Assembly (NCBI GenBank): GCA_028065725.1
Contig: JAPTVL010000187.1
Coordinates: 1-53,039, forward strand
Source: Betaproteobacteria bacterium
Lineage (GTDB): Bacteria; Pseudomonadota; Gammaproteobacteria; Burkholderiales; Rhodocyclaceae
DNA length: 53,039 bases
Direction: 5' to 3'
In this document: positions 39,843 to 48,096 of the stretch, one piece after another
Layout of the letters: each line of letters starts with the position of its first letter
Numbering within the stretch: position 1 is the first letter of the stretch
Notes under the pieces: generated by a model
What the model was told of the DNA's origin: nothing
The model's database searches: none
Seen by the model: the letters and a program-made list of their open reading frames with translations, nothing else
Program-made: the position numbers and the translations under genes

Positions 39843-42044
39843 TCAAGGCTTGAATCTGATCTTGTCTTCCATCAGTTCCAGCAAACCCGACTTGAGCTCG
39901 TCGAATTTCCAGAGCAGGCGATGATTAACTTTCAGGCCGTGGCGCTTGAACGCTCTCATGGCCTCCATCTTGGTAATCTGACAGAAGCCGTCTTGCTGGG
40001 ACGCACTATCAAGGGATCGAAGGACGGCCAACAGGGCCTCGATCGTCGGAGTACCCTGGGCGGATTTCGTGGTGTCGTTTGCTGGCTGACCCTCTCTGGT
40101 ACTCCCGGAAGGGTTCGCGCCGTTGGTTGATGGCGCAAGCGCCGGGCTCGGCTTCACGGGTTTCTTCGCCCCTGCTTTCGGGATGTCTGGCGCTTTCCGC
40201 GCTGTTACTGACTTTGCAGGCGGCGTAGTCTGCGTATGCGACTGGATTTCTGGCGCCTGGCTGACTTCGTGGCCATCGCTCATTCCCGATTCGAGAAGAA
40301 AAACCTGGCTGATCTCAAGGCCCAGGCGAATGGCGTTATGAGCACCATCCCCGAATTCCTTGGGGATGGTTCGTTTCAACGGACTCATGGGGTCGATTAC
40401 CAACCAGCCCCGGTCGGCCAATTGGTCGAGCACCGTTTTTGGAGTCAGCCCATACCCGGCAAAGGCGTCGGGCCATCGGAGGTAAACATGTCCATCCTGG
40501 TCAGAAATGGCATCAATGCCCCATTTCTTGTCTCTTGCCTTGACGTCCTGTGCCAGGGCCTTGAGGGCTTCACCAATGGCGCCGTCGAGCTTGATCGCTT
40601 CCATCTGCTCGGTACCCGGCCCCGGCTCAGGTCGAGCCTCCTGGTTGCGGGTGATTGCCGATGGGGGTTTCGATGGATTGACAGGCCGTGAAGAATCTGG
40701 AGATGGATCCGAGTCGCGAGAGGTCGTCGCTGATTCGGTGAAACCGGAGGATGACGTGTCACGCTGAATCTTCTCGCCAGCGTGCTGCCCCTCGGCCACA
40801 GTCGACGCCGGCAGACTGCTGGCATCCGTTTCCGCGTTGATGATGCACCCTGCAGCCGACGAAAGAGGTACGGAAGACACCATGGCCTCGTCACGCAATC
40901 GGATGGCCGTCAGCCGGATGTCCGGAATTTTCTCTGCAAGAACCTTTGGGGCGATCTTCCAGTAGCGATCCTCGGATCGGGCATCTATCCGAACCAGTGC
41001 CATTCCACGATCAGTCAGCATGTCCAGAATACCTTCCGGCGTTCGCGGCATTCCCGGCATGCCATCCTCCTTGATCTGGCGAGCCAGCTCTTCACCGGCA
41101 GCGGGCCACACCAGGTAGACATGTCCCTCCATGTTCCACAGTCTTGCCCCAGGTTGATTGACAAGCCACACTCCCTCCCGGACAAACCTGCGCATGATGT
41201 CGATCAGATGGCGTTCTACGGGAACACCCAGGTCGTACCCGGCCATGGCTACCCCGAGCGTCTTGAGATCGCGTTCAACGCTCGTTTGATCGGCCTTGAT
41301 GACCAGGTCGTAGATGAGGTTGGTCGGACCGGGATTGCAGGCCATGGATTCCATCAGCCAGACCACCAGTTCGGTTTCGCCTTCCGCGATCCATGCCAGA
41401 GACTCAACCCCGATGATTCGTTCGGCGATGAGGCTGGACAGCGCGGTGTGCTGGCGCCCTCGCCCCTCACGCCACTCCAGAAAGTAGGCGTTAATGCATT
41501 GCCTTGTTGCCCAGACGTGGAGGTCATCCGTGATCGGATGCCAGGTCGACGTGCGATCCTTGTCTGTCACCGTCAAATCGGTGACAGGTTTGCCCGCGTC
41601 GTGGCACAGGGCAGCGAGGAAGACCGCCAGTTGCCAGCGCGGCTCCATTTCGCGTCGATGTTTTGGTGAAATGGCCGATTGCAAAAGAACACGATCCGCG
41701 GATTGAAGCGCCCACAAGCCCACCTCGATGGCATGTCGCAGCAAGCCCCCTGCCCCTCGATGATGGTGCGACTGCGACGCTGGCAGCAGATGCGAAAACG
41801 AAGCGAAGCGCTTTATCGCCGACAGGTAATGCTTCTGAAAAATCTCAGGGGTGGCGATGGCCGAGTTGGAAATCCTGTCCAGCAGTTCCTTTTGGGTATC
41901 GAGCAGCTTTTCGGGGGAAACGACGGGCAGCCCTTTCATGAAGGGCGGATAACGGGGAATTTCGTCATCGCCCCAGCGGTAGATAGACTCGCCGGCGCGC
42001 AACGGCTCAGACAGAGGTGCTGATTTCCTTTTTCGCCAGAACAT
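39843..42044 (-). CDS. traI: MOBH-family conjugative relaxase TraI
   Basis: A 733-residue protein. The N-terminal TraI_2 domain (about 25-330) has the HHH and HD motifs of MOBH relaxases: QSHHHRGAGGLLRHAIEVGL (His93-95, His104) and ALCHDAGKPVTDL (His148-Asp149). These bind metal for nicking at oriT. A variable Ser/Pro-rich region follows (about 400-480), with two winged-helix-like modules (GHVYLVWPAAGEELARQIKE and GHVYLRWPDAFAGYGLTPKT). The C-terminal TraI_2_C region ends near ENKIRFKP-like EDKIRFKP. It resembles TraI of SXT/R391 and similar integrative elements. In those, traD follows; here traW follows and traD is absent. Confidence 0.92.
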   Translation of the reverse strand: MFWRKRKSAPLSEPLRAGESIYRWGDDEIPRYPPFMKGLPVVSPEKLLDTQKELLDRISNSAIATPEIFQKHYLSAIKRFASFSHLLPASQSHHHRGAGGLLRHAIEVGLWALQSADRVLLQSAISPKHRREMEPRWQLAVFLAALCHDAGKPVTDLTVTDKDRTSTWHPITDDLHVWATRQCINAYFLEWREGRGRQHTALSSLIAERIIGVESLAWIAEGETELVVWLMESMACNPGPTNLIYDLVIKADQTSVERDLKTLGVAMAGYDLGVPVERHLIDIMRRFVREGVWLVNQPGARLWNMEGHVYLVWPAAGEELARQIKEDGMPGMPRTPEGILDMLTDRGMALVRIDARSEDRYWKIAPKVLAEKIPDIRLTAIRLRDEAMVSSVPLSSAAGCIINAETDASSLPASTVAEGQHAGEKIQRDTSSSGFTESATTSRDSDPSPDSSRPVNPSKPPSAITRNQEARPEPGPGTEQMEAIKLDGAIGEALKALAQDVKARDKKWGIDAISDQDGHVYLRWPDAFAGYGLTPKTVLDQLADRGWLVIDPMSPLKRTIPKEFGDGAHNAIRLGLEISQVFLLESGMSDGHEVSQAPEIQSHTQTTPPAKSVTARKAPDIPKAGAKKPVKPSPALAPSTNGANPSGSTREGQPANDTTKSAQGTPTIEALLAVLRSLDSASQQDGFCQITKMEAMRAFKRHGLKVNHRLLWKFDELKSGLLELMEDKIRFKP

Positions 42045-42116
42045 CAGCAGGCATTCAGGCCATTGCTGCGGCTTCGATTGCTACGGAGGCTTCAGCGCAA
42101 GGGCTCGCGGGGAACC

Positions 42117-42614
42117 TCAAAGAATCTGGAAAGCGCGGCCGATGACGTGCTCGTCATCGACCCAACCGACGAGCGCATATCTAGAATCCAGGCTATCCGG
42201 ATGCGGTGCGGCCATGTAGTAGTGCCTCGGGGGAATTGTTCCCGTGGGTCCGGGCATCAGGGGAATACCCGACTTCGCTTTCTGTTTTGCCCGTCCAACG
42301 GATTTTCCGTCAACGAAAAATTCAACGTATCCAGATCCCAGATCGACACTACTCACGTTCGCCCCGGCGATGCCCGTGACTCGCTTGAGGAACCACGCTC
42401 CAGGCGCATAGGGACCCCCGCCCTGGTAACGGAACGCCGCAATATCTCCCAGTTCAGGCTTGACTCCCTTTTGAATGAGATAAACCTTGCCTGACAGGGA
42501 GTCCGAGACGTTGATCGATACGGCGAGGTACCGTCCAGCCAGGACACCTATGACCAGTAGCCAAAGATAACCGGGTGCGTTTTTGGCAAGGTGCCGATAG
42601 ATGAGGTTGAGCAT
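42117..42614 (-). CDS. S26-type signal peptidase of the conjugation system (TraF/TrhF/TrsF type)
   Basis: A 165-residue membrane protein. One N-terminal helix (YLWLLVIGVLAGRYLAV) leads to the serine/lysine peptidase site: Ser39 in INVSDSLSGKVYLI and Lys77 in APGAWFLKRVTGIAG. IPPRHYYMAAPHPDSLDSRY with the SRY box follows. This is the plasmid peptidase family that matures pilin. No pilin gene is present in the window. In SXT-like elements the peptidase stands directly before traW; here traI lies in between. Confidence 0.88.
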   Translation of the reverse strand: MLNLIYRHLAKNAPGYLWLLVIGVLAGRYLAVSINVSDSLSGKVYLIQKGVKPELGDIAAFRYQGGGPYAPGAWFLKRVTGIAGANVSSVDLGSGYVEFFVDGKSVGRAKQKAKSGIPLMPGPTGTIPPRHYYMAAPHPDSLDSRYALVGWVDDEHVIGRAFQIL

Positions 42615-42722
42615 CAGAGGATGCTAGCCATCGCCCCAGCCAATTTCAGCCCGATAAACGCACTTCTCGGCAGCTTTTCAAAAAATGTCGATCACAGCCT
42701 GGCGTCGTTTGCTCCGAGACCC

Positions 42723-43325
42723 TTAGTCGGCGACAACCACGCTGGTTTCGCAAAACGGGCAGTGATCGGTATGTTTGCTGCCGGCGTCGTAGATGAACGC
42801 CGCATTGCACACCTGGCACTGCACGAGCATGACGATTTTTACCCGCACGTCACGAGCGGCAAAGTAGGCGGCGTTGATGTCCAGGGGACCGCAAATCCGC
42901 TGATATTCCCGCCATGTCGTCATCAGACTGGTCGTCGTCAAGTCTGAGGCAAAGATGCGTTGATGGAGTGCGGCAAATGCCGACAGTCGGGCCGCAGAGT
43001 CACGATCCTTGATGAAGGAGAGTACGGTCTCCGGCAATTTCCCGTTCGAGGGTTTTACGCCGTGAACATCTTTCCACCATTGCCGCAATGTTCGCGTCCC
43101 GATGCGTGTCATGCCTCGAATGATGGACAGTCTCAGCCCGGCGCGAATGAGCTCGTGGGCCTGTTGAAGATTTTCTAGTTCAGCTAAGGCGACCACCACC
43201 GAACTCCCTATCGCCTTGGTTCGATAAACGGGAAGACTTGCCGCTTCTGCGGAAATGCCCGGCGCGCCCTGAGCAGTACATCCTGCTTTGATGTGAAAGA
43301 CACGTAGCCGTTTGGCGTAGTCCAT
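42723..43325 (-). CDS. FlhC-like transcriptional activator (SetC type)
   Basis: A 200-residue protein aligning by eye with FlhC: ENLQQAHELIRAGLRLSIIR, KDVHGVKPSNGKLPET, then MTTWREYQRICG and the zinc site CQVCNAAFIYDAGSKHTDHC followed by PFC. SXT/R391 elements use such FlhC/FlhD relatives (SetC/SetD) as master activators of transfer genes. The N-terminal 45 residues are not conserved, so the true start may be downstream, near residue 48. It lies between the FlhD-like gene and the transfer operon it would control. No flagellar genes are near. Confidence 0.85.
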   Translation of the reverse strand: MDYAKRLRVFHIKAGCTAQGAPGISAEAASLPVYRTKAIGSSVVVALAELENLQQAHELIRAGLRLSIIRGMTRIGTRTLRQWWKDVHGVKPSNGKLPETVLSFIKDRDSAARLSAFAALHQRIFASDLTTTSLMTTWREYQRICGPLDINAAYFAARDVRVKIVMLVQCQVCNAAFIYDAGSKHTDHCPFCETSVVVAD

Positions 43326-43427
43326 GGCTGCTGACCGCCAAGGAAGCCATCAAACGCGAAGCTCGCCTCTCGGAACAAAGCGTCATGGGTGTGAGCCTGA
43401 CAAGTCCTCACGCTGACATCCCTGGCC

Positions 43428-43751
43428 TCATGCTTCAGTTGCCTGTCGGGATGTCGGGAAGGAACCTATCCCTCCCCGTGGTCTGGCAGATGCCGCAATA
43501 GAGATCGAGTAAGCCGCTTTCTGTAAGCCCTGGAGCGACAGAAGACGATCCATTTCGGTTTCCGTCAGCCTGATGCTGATGACGCTGATGCCTATGTCTC
43601 GCGCCATCGCATCGATCTCATCCAGAGTCATCTGGGCGATGCGGTCCAGAGCGGTTCGGGATAGCCCCGTCATGATCTCTCCGGACCTGGACTTCGACGC
43701 TTCTCTGGCCATTATGAGAAACTGGCGGTTAATCGAAATGATGTCATTCAT
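43428..43751 (-). CDS. FlhD-like transcriptional activator (SetD type)
   Basis: A 107-residue protein with the FlhD helix pattern MNDIISINRQFLIMAREASK, then RTALDRIAQMTLDEIDAMAR. FlhD partners FlhC as a hetero-oligomer; here the pair would activate the transfer genes to the left. It is divergent to the Xre repressor across a 90-base gap with an operator-like dyad on its -10 region. The C-terminal part is short and rich in Arg/Ser/Gly. Confidence 0.82.
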   Translation of the reverse strand: MNDIISINRQFLIMAREASKSRSGEIMTGLSRTALDRIAQMTLDEIDAMARDIGISVISIRLTETEMDRLLSLQGLQKAAYSISIAASARPRGGIGSFPTSRQATEA

Positions 43752-43789
43752 GTCGCTTTTCCAAAATTGGACTACTATCCACGGTGACT

Positions 43790-43834
43790 AACGATATACA
43801 TCGTTCGGTTTGTTGTCAATTGTAAAAGAAACCG
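43790..43834. promoter_or_regulatory. Divergent promoter/operator between setD-like gene and repressor
   Basis: AACGAT-ATAC-ATCGTT (43790-43805) is a perfect 16-base dyad. CGGTTT (43806-43811) and AAACCG (43829-43834) form a second inverted pair. Reading leftward, TTGACA (43819-43814) is a consensus -35 for the setD-like gene. The -10 region TATATC/TATCGT falls inside the first dyad. A repressor bound there would block the activator promoter. Confidence 0.6.
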
Positions 43835-43841
43835 AAAGAGG

Positions 43842-44282
43842 ATGCTTTTGAATTCGACACCCGAAAACGACATCGCAGATCGGCTTCGCCTCTGGCGGAA
43901 AGACGTACTTGAAATGACACAGGCGAGGTTCGCCGAGGCCACCGGGGTTCATCTCAGCGCGATCCGAAAGTACGAGGGCCGCCATAGCGTGCCCAGCGGT
44001 GAATCATTACTCGCCATTGCGGGTACGGGGATCGACCTGCACTGGCTGCTCACCGGTAAAGGGGATATGCGCGCACCCTCGAATACAGGCGATAACGATG
44101 CCAAGACCGAGGCGGACGCTGAACTCGTTCGTCGTCTGATGGCGATCGAGGGACTTCTGAGTGGCATCCAGGACGACAAGCGATCCGCCGTCCTGGAAGA
44201 GATTTTTTCTCGCGTTCAGGAAGCGAAACGAGTAGCCGACCTGGAGTTGCTGGTTGGCAAGTTGGCGCGGAAACGGGCGTAG
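43842..44282 (+). CDS. Xre/Cro-CI family repressor, short form
   Basis: A 146-residue protein with an N-terminal HTH (DIADRLRLWRKDVLEMTQAR, GVHLSAIRKYEGRHSVPSGE, then GIDLHWLLTGKGDM, the Xre/CI tail motif). A C-terminal helix region follows (VLEEIFSRVQEAKRVADLEL) and could dimerise. By position it corresponds to SetR of SXT/R391 elements, but it lacks the S24 self-cleaving peptidase domain. SOS-type induction through RecA is therefore not expected from this protein alone. AAAGAGG lies just before the ATG. Confidence 0.82.
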   Translation: MLLNSTPENDIADRLRLWRKDVLEMTQARFAEATGVHLSAIRKYEGRHSVPSGESLLAIAGTGIDLHWLLTGKGDMRAPSNTGDNDAKTEADAELVRRLMAIEGLLSGIQDDKRSAVLEEIFSRVQEAKRVADLELLVGKLARKRA

Positions 44283-44406
44283 CTCTTCCGCTTTCATACT
44301 ACGTTGGTACTGGCAATATCCACTTGAAGAATGCATATTCCGAGGAAAGGCGACACCAGACCCGATATCAGATTGCTCCCGGCAGCCAGTTTCCCAGATT
44401 GCTGTG

Positions 44407-44709
44407 ATGAGCATTCGCGTGCTTGAACCCAATGACGCAAGCGACGACCGGAGCGAAAATGCGGCGCAACCTATCCTCAGCTATACCGCCAAGCAGGGGC
44501 AGTACGTCGCCTTCATCTACTATTACTCGAAGATCCACCTGTGTTCGCCGTCGGAAGCAGACATGCAGCGGTATTTCTGCGTGTCGCCGTCAGCGGTCCA
44601 TCAGATGGTCCTGAGTCTGGAGAAGCTGGGATTCATCGAGAGGACACCTGGTCAGGGCCGCTCGGTCAAGCTGCTGGTGCCCCGCGATCAGCTGCCGGAT
44701 TTGATGTGA
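44407..44709 (+). CDS. LexA/MarR-like winged-helix DNA-binding protein
   Basis: A 100-residue protein. Residues about 25-95 form a winged helix: LSYTAKQGQYVAFIYYYSKI, PSEADMQRYFCVSPSAVHQM, VLSLEKLGFIERTPGQGRSV. The pattern is that of the LexA N-terminal DNA-binding domain used as a free-standing regulator. There is no peptidase domain. It starts 124 bases after the Xre repressor on the same strand. The longer open frame upstream (from 44254) overlaps the repressor and is not supported. Role unknown; it may tune the same switch. Confidence 0.72.
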   Translation: MSIRVLEPNDASDDRSENAAQPILSYTAKQGQYVAFIYYYSKIHLCSPSEADMQRYFCVSPSAVHQMVLSLEKLGFIERTPGQGRSVKLLVPRDQLPDLM

Positions 44710-44902
44710 GAGCCTGAGCACTTGCCTCATGCACAACAACGATGAAGCTTGGTTTCACACCGATTGATCTGCATAACTGCGTAATCGAGTTTCCGACAAT
44801 GACGTTGTCAATTGACTTGCGCAACGGTGCTGCCCCCCAGTCATCCCACTGCGTAGTGGTGGTAGATGAGGTAGGTCGGTTCAACTCTAGGCGTGACACG
44901 TG

Positions 44903-45364
44903 ATGGGAATTTCATGCCGAATGTTTTTGCTCGACCAGGATGACGGTCTGTATCGCCTGCCGAGTACAAAGTTCAACCAGATGCTCCGGGATCCGACGAG
45001 TTGCCGCGTAACCCGTTTTGCCGGGGCTCGAGTGCGTATGACTGACATCGCCGTAGAACTGTTGAACCGCCAGCCGATTTGCGTCGTTTGGAACACGTTT
45101 GGTTTTCTCGCCTTTGATGACGCTGGATACTTTGACGCTGGCACATTCGCCCAACATCAACGGGCCCGTGCCGAAGGCGATCTCACCCTACCATCCAAGT
45201 ACCGCCAGTCAGGCAACCTTGAATCTGACTGGTGGATGTCCGGACTAGGAATCTTCTCCAGTCAGTCAGTTACTGAATGTGGCATCCAATACAGATTCGA
45301 GAAAATTTTCAGCCGTCCGCCATTTCCAGCTTGCGCATTTTTTCCCAGAGGTTCTTGCGGCTGA
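44903..45364 (+). CDS. Conserved hypothetical protein, C-terminus probably truncated
   Basis: A 153-residue reading frame starting MGISCRMFLLDQDDGLYRLP and continuing RDPTSCRVTRFAGARVRMTD and ELLNRQPICVVWNTFGFLAF, then FDAGTFAQHQRARAE. I recognise this as a small conserved protein of unknown function common in beta- and gammaproteobacteria. From about residue 100 (NLESDWWMSGLGIFSSQSVT) the sequence no longer resembles it. The last 56 bases overlap the 3' end of the response regulator on the other strand. The original end was probably lost and replaced by chance sequence at the island boundary near 45,200-45,300. Confidence 0.6.
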   Translation: MGISCRMFLLDQDDGLYRLPSTKFNQMLRDPTSCRVTRFAGARVRMTDIAVELLNRQPICVVWNTFGFLAFDDAGYFDAGTFAQHQRARAEGDLTLPSKYRQSGNLESDWWMSGLGIFSSQSVTECGIQYRFEKIFSRPPFPACAFFPRGSCG

Positions 45365-46628
45365 TGCCGAGCAGTGCAGCGGTTTCAGCGATACGACCGC
45401 CGCACTCGTTCAGTGCGCGCCGGATGTAGGCACGCTCGCAATCCTGCAGATGGTCGCTGAGTGGTTGTCGCAATGCATCGAATGCATTTGCAGGTGCGCC
45501 GCCAGCGCCAAATAGACTTTCGATATTCAGGTGCGCACTTAGCGACAGAACACTCGCGCGTTCCAGGCAATGCTGCAGCTCTCGCACATTTCCCGGCCAC
45601 AGATATCGGGTCAGGGCGTGCTCGGCTTCGGCAGTCAATGTGCGACGGGCTTCGCCTTTGCTGGCGCGTCCATCGAGAAAGCGGCCCGCGAGCCAGAGTA
45701 TGTCTTCCTGCCGCTCGCGTAATGGAGGTACGTGCAGATGGATGACGTGGATTCGGTAATAGAGGTCCTCGCGGAAGCTGCCTTGCTCCACCATAGACTT
45801 GAGATCGTGATGCGTAGCGCAGACCAGGCGGATATCCACTTTGCGCTGCGTGGCACCGCCGACGCGAACCACAGCCCGATCCTGTATTGCGCGCAGCAGC
45901 TTGACTTGCATCGAGGGCGGCATTTCGCCGATTTCGTCGAGGAACAATGAGCCTCCATCTGCTTGCTCGAAAACTCCTTGCCGGTCCCGATCGGCGCCGG
46001 TATATGCACCCTTGTCATGGCCAAACAATTCAGTTTCGATCAGGGTCTCCGGAATCGCTCCGCAATTCACTGCAACGAAGGGGGTCTTGCCCTCTGGGTC
46101 GCCGGCACGATGCAGCGCGCGCGCCACTTCTTCCTTGCCGACTCCCGACTCGCCCGAGATGAGAACTGCGCTGCGGCTGGCAGAGATGCGCGGCAGCAGT
46201 GCCTCGATCTGTCGCATGGCAGGCGAAATGCCCAACTGCGCGGCATCATTGACCGCTGGTTGCTGACGTTCGCAAAGCCCGCGGATCTTGGTGATCAGTT
46301 CGCCGACATTGAATGGTTTGGTAACGTAGTCTTGTGCGCCAAGCTTGAGCAAGCGAACCGCTTGGTCGATAGCGCCATAACCGGTAATGAAGATAAATGG
46401 CGGCACTCCCTGCTCGCTGGCGAGTAGGTCGCAAAACAACTTTTCGCCGCTGATGTCGGGTAGATTGATATCGCTGACCACCACACTGTAGCGACGTTGT
46501 CCAAGCCCACGCTGAGCAGACTTGCCATCACGGTACCAGTCGCAAGTGAAGCCTTCAAAGTCAAGCCGCTCGGACAGCGCCTCGCCGATGATGGGATCGT
46601 CCTCGATCAGGCCGATACGGTGCTGCAT
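45309..46628 (-). CDS. arxR: Sigma-54-dependent response regulator, ArxR-like
   Basis: A 439-residue NtrC-type regulator. The receiver domain (1-120) has Asp10-Asp11 and phosphoacceptor Asp53 (VVVSDINLPD). The AAA+ domain has Walker A ISGESGVGKEE, the sigma-54 contact loop GAYTGA and FLDEIGEMPPSMQVKLLRAI. The C-terminal Fis-type HTH is RIAETAALLGISRKNLWEKM. It should activate a -24/-12 promoter after phosphorylation by the kinase encoded upstream, whose gene it overlaps by 22 bases. Place and partners match ArxR of arx clusters (for example in Alkalilimnicola). The name rests on that context, not on sequence search. Confidence 0.85.
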   Translation of the reverse strand: MQHRIGLIEDDPIIGEALSERLDFEGFTCDWYRDGKSAQRGLGQRRYSVVVSDINLPDISGEKLFCDLLASEQGVPPFIFITGYGAIDQAVRLLKLGAQDYVTKPFNVGELITKIRGLCERQQPAVNDAAQLGISPAMRQIEALLPRISASRSAVLISGESGVGKEEVARALHRAGDPEGKTPFVAVNCGAIPETLIETELFGHDKGAYTGADRDRQGVFEQADGGSLFLDEIGEMPPSMQVKLLRAIQDRAVVRVGGATQRKVDIRLVCATHHDLKSMVEQGSFREDLYYRIHVIHLHVPPLRERQEDILWLAGRFLDGRASKGEARRTLTAEAEHALTRYLWPGNVRELQHCLERASVLSLSAHLNIESLFGAGGAPANAFDALRQPLSDHLQDCERAYIRRALNECGGRIAETAALLGISRKNLWEKMRKLEMADG

Positions 46629-48088
46629 GTGGAATCTCCAAGCGGTAGATTAACGACGAACTCGACCTCGCCGTCGATATTCTTGGCAGTAATGCGACCG
46701 TCGAGCTGCGACACAATCTGGTAAGTTACCCAGAGCCCGAGGCCGTGGCCGCCGACGCGCGTCGAAGCAAAAGGCTCGAACAGATGGGCCAGCTGTTCCT
46801 CGCCCAACTGCGCGCCGTCGTTACGTACCACGATAGTCAAACAGGATCCTGAGTCGTCTTTTCTGCCTAGCCACAGGTTGACATGACCGCCTTCAGCCGC
46901 CGCCTGAACGGCATTGAGCAGCAGGTTGATCAGAATCTGGCGCACCAAGCTGGCCGGGGCCGGCAACTCCGTCGGCATGGTTGCCGACCATTCGAGATTG
47001 ATCTGGCGCTTGGCAACCTGGGGCTGGATCAGCGTGTGGATATCTTCGAGGTCATGCGGGTTCAGCGGCCTAGCCTGGACTCTGGTTTGCACCAGCAGAG
47101 CCGCGACGGTATCGCGAATCTGCATAAGGCCGCGGTCGATCAGCTCCAGGTTGCGCAACACGCGCGGATCGAGATCGCGGCGTAGTTTGAGAGTGTCGAC
47201 TACAGTTATCAGTCCAGCCAGCGGATTGTTGATCTCGTGTGCGATGCCAGCCGTCAGCTGGCCGATGGCGGCCAGGCGTTCCGATTTGACCATCTCGCTT
47301 TCCAACGCTGCTTTGTCGCGCAGCGCCAGAACCATGCGGTCGTAGGCTTGGAATAGCTGACCGAGTTCGTCGGCATAAGGGTAGAGATCAGGCGGCAGCG
47401 GTTCAGGAGCCTTTTTGAGCATCTGACCCATGCGCTGCGCAAGATCGACCAGCGGTGTAGCCATGCGGCTGCCCCAGTACCAGTTGATTGGAATAAGCAC
47501 AGCCAGCACCAGCAAGCCCAGGCCAAGCCCCTGCCAGATAGTGTCGATAAACCAAGGATGAAACACCGACTTCGCATAGCGCAGCACAAGGTGTCCCAGC
47601 TTTGCGTCTTTGTCGGTCACTGGTAGCGCTATGTAGAGATAGCTGGATCCGGTGGGTTCCAGCACCAGCGGCCATTTGGGCTCGTTCGGAGCAATGAGGT
47701 GTTCGCCCAAATGCTGCCAGTCGGCGCCGAGCGTTGTCGTTTCACTAAGCATGGGCAGCGTATCTGGATCGCTGGAAACAAATACCTTGTGATCGCGCCC
47801 GAGCACTACCACGGCATCGACCTGGACCGGCGTCTGCGCCGACTCGCCGCGTATCGGCGACCGCACGATCTCGAAGGCGCGCCATACGTCGTCGTGCAGT
47901 AGCGTCGGCGCCACGGTGTTCGCCAGCGTGTGACCTAGATTGTCGGCGCTGATCACTACCGCGCTCTTCATGTCTTCATAGGCGCGTGTCATCAGTGCGG
48001 CACCAACGACGAAGATCGAAAAACTGATCAGAAACGAAGTCCACAAGGGAATCTTGTGGCGGAAAGAGAGGTTGAACAGCCAGCGCAT
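46607..48088 (-). CDS. arxS: Membrane histidine kinase, ArxS-like
   Basis: A 493-residue sensor kinase. Two membrane helices (about 15-35 and 186-205) flank a periplasmic or extracytoplasmic domain of about 150 residues. A HAMP-like segment follows, then the phosphorylated His284 in GIAHEINNPLAGLITVVDTL. The ATP-binding boxes are RQILINLLLNAVQAA, FEPFASTRVGGHGLGLWV. It is of the NtrB/TtrS-like class. With the periplasmic binding protein gene next to it (8 bases upstream), it probably forms a three-part sensor that passes the signal to the sigma-54 regulator. Confidence 0.87.
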   Translation of the reverse strand: MRWLFNLSFRHKIPLWTSFLISFSIFVVGAALMTRAYEDMKSAVVISADNLGHTLANTVAPTLLHDDVWRAFEIVRSPIRGESAQTPVQVDAVVVLGRDHKVFVSSDPDTLPMLSETTTLGADWQHLGEHLIAPNEPKWPLVLEPTGSSYLYIALPVTDKDAKLGHLVLRYAKSVFHPWFIDTIWQGLGLGLLVLAVLIPINWYWGSRMATPLVDLAQRMGQMLKKAPEPLPPDLYPYADELGQLFQAYDRMVLALRDKAALESEMVKSERLAAIGQLTAGIAHEINNPLAGLITVVDTLKLRRDLDPRVLRNLELIDRGLMQIRDTVAALLVQTRVQARPLNPHDLEDIHTLIQPQVAKRQINLEWSATMPTELPAPASLVRQILINLLLNAVQAAAEGGHVNLWLGRKDDSGSCLTIVVRNDGAQLGEEQLAHLFEPFASTRVGGHGLGLWVTYQIVSQLDGRITAKNIDGEVEFVVNLPLGDSTCSTVSA

Positions 48089-48096
48089 CGGAATTC

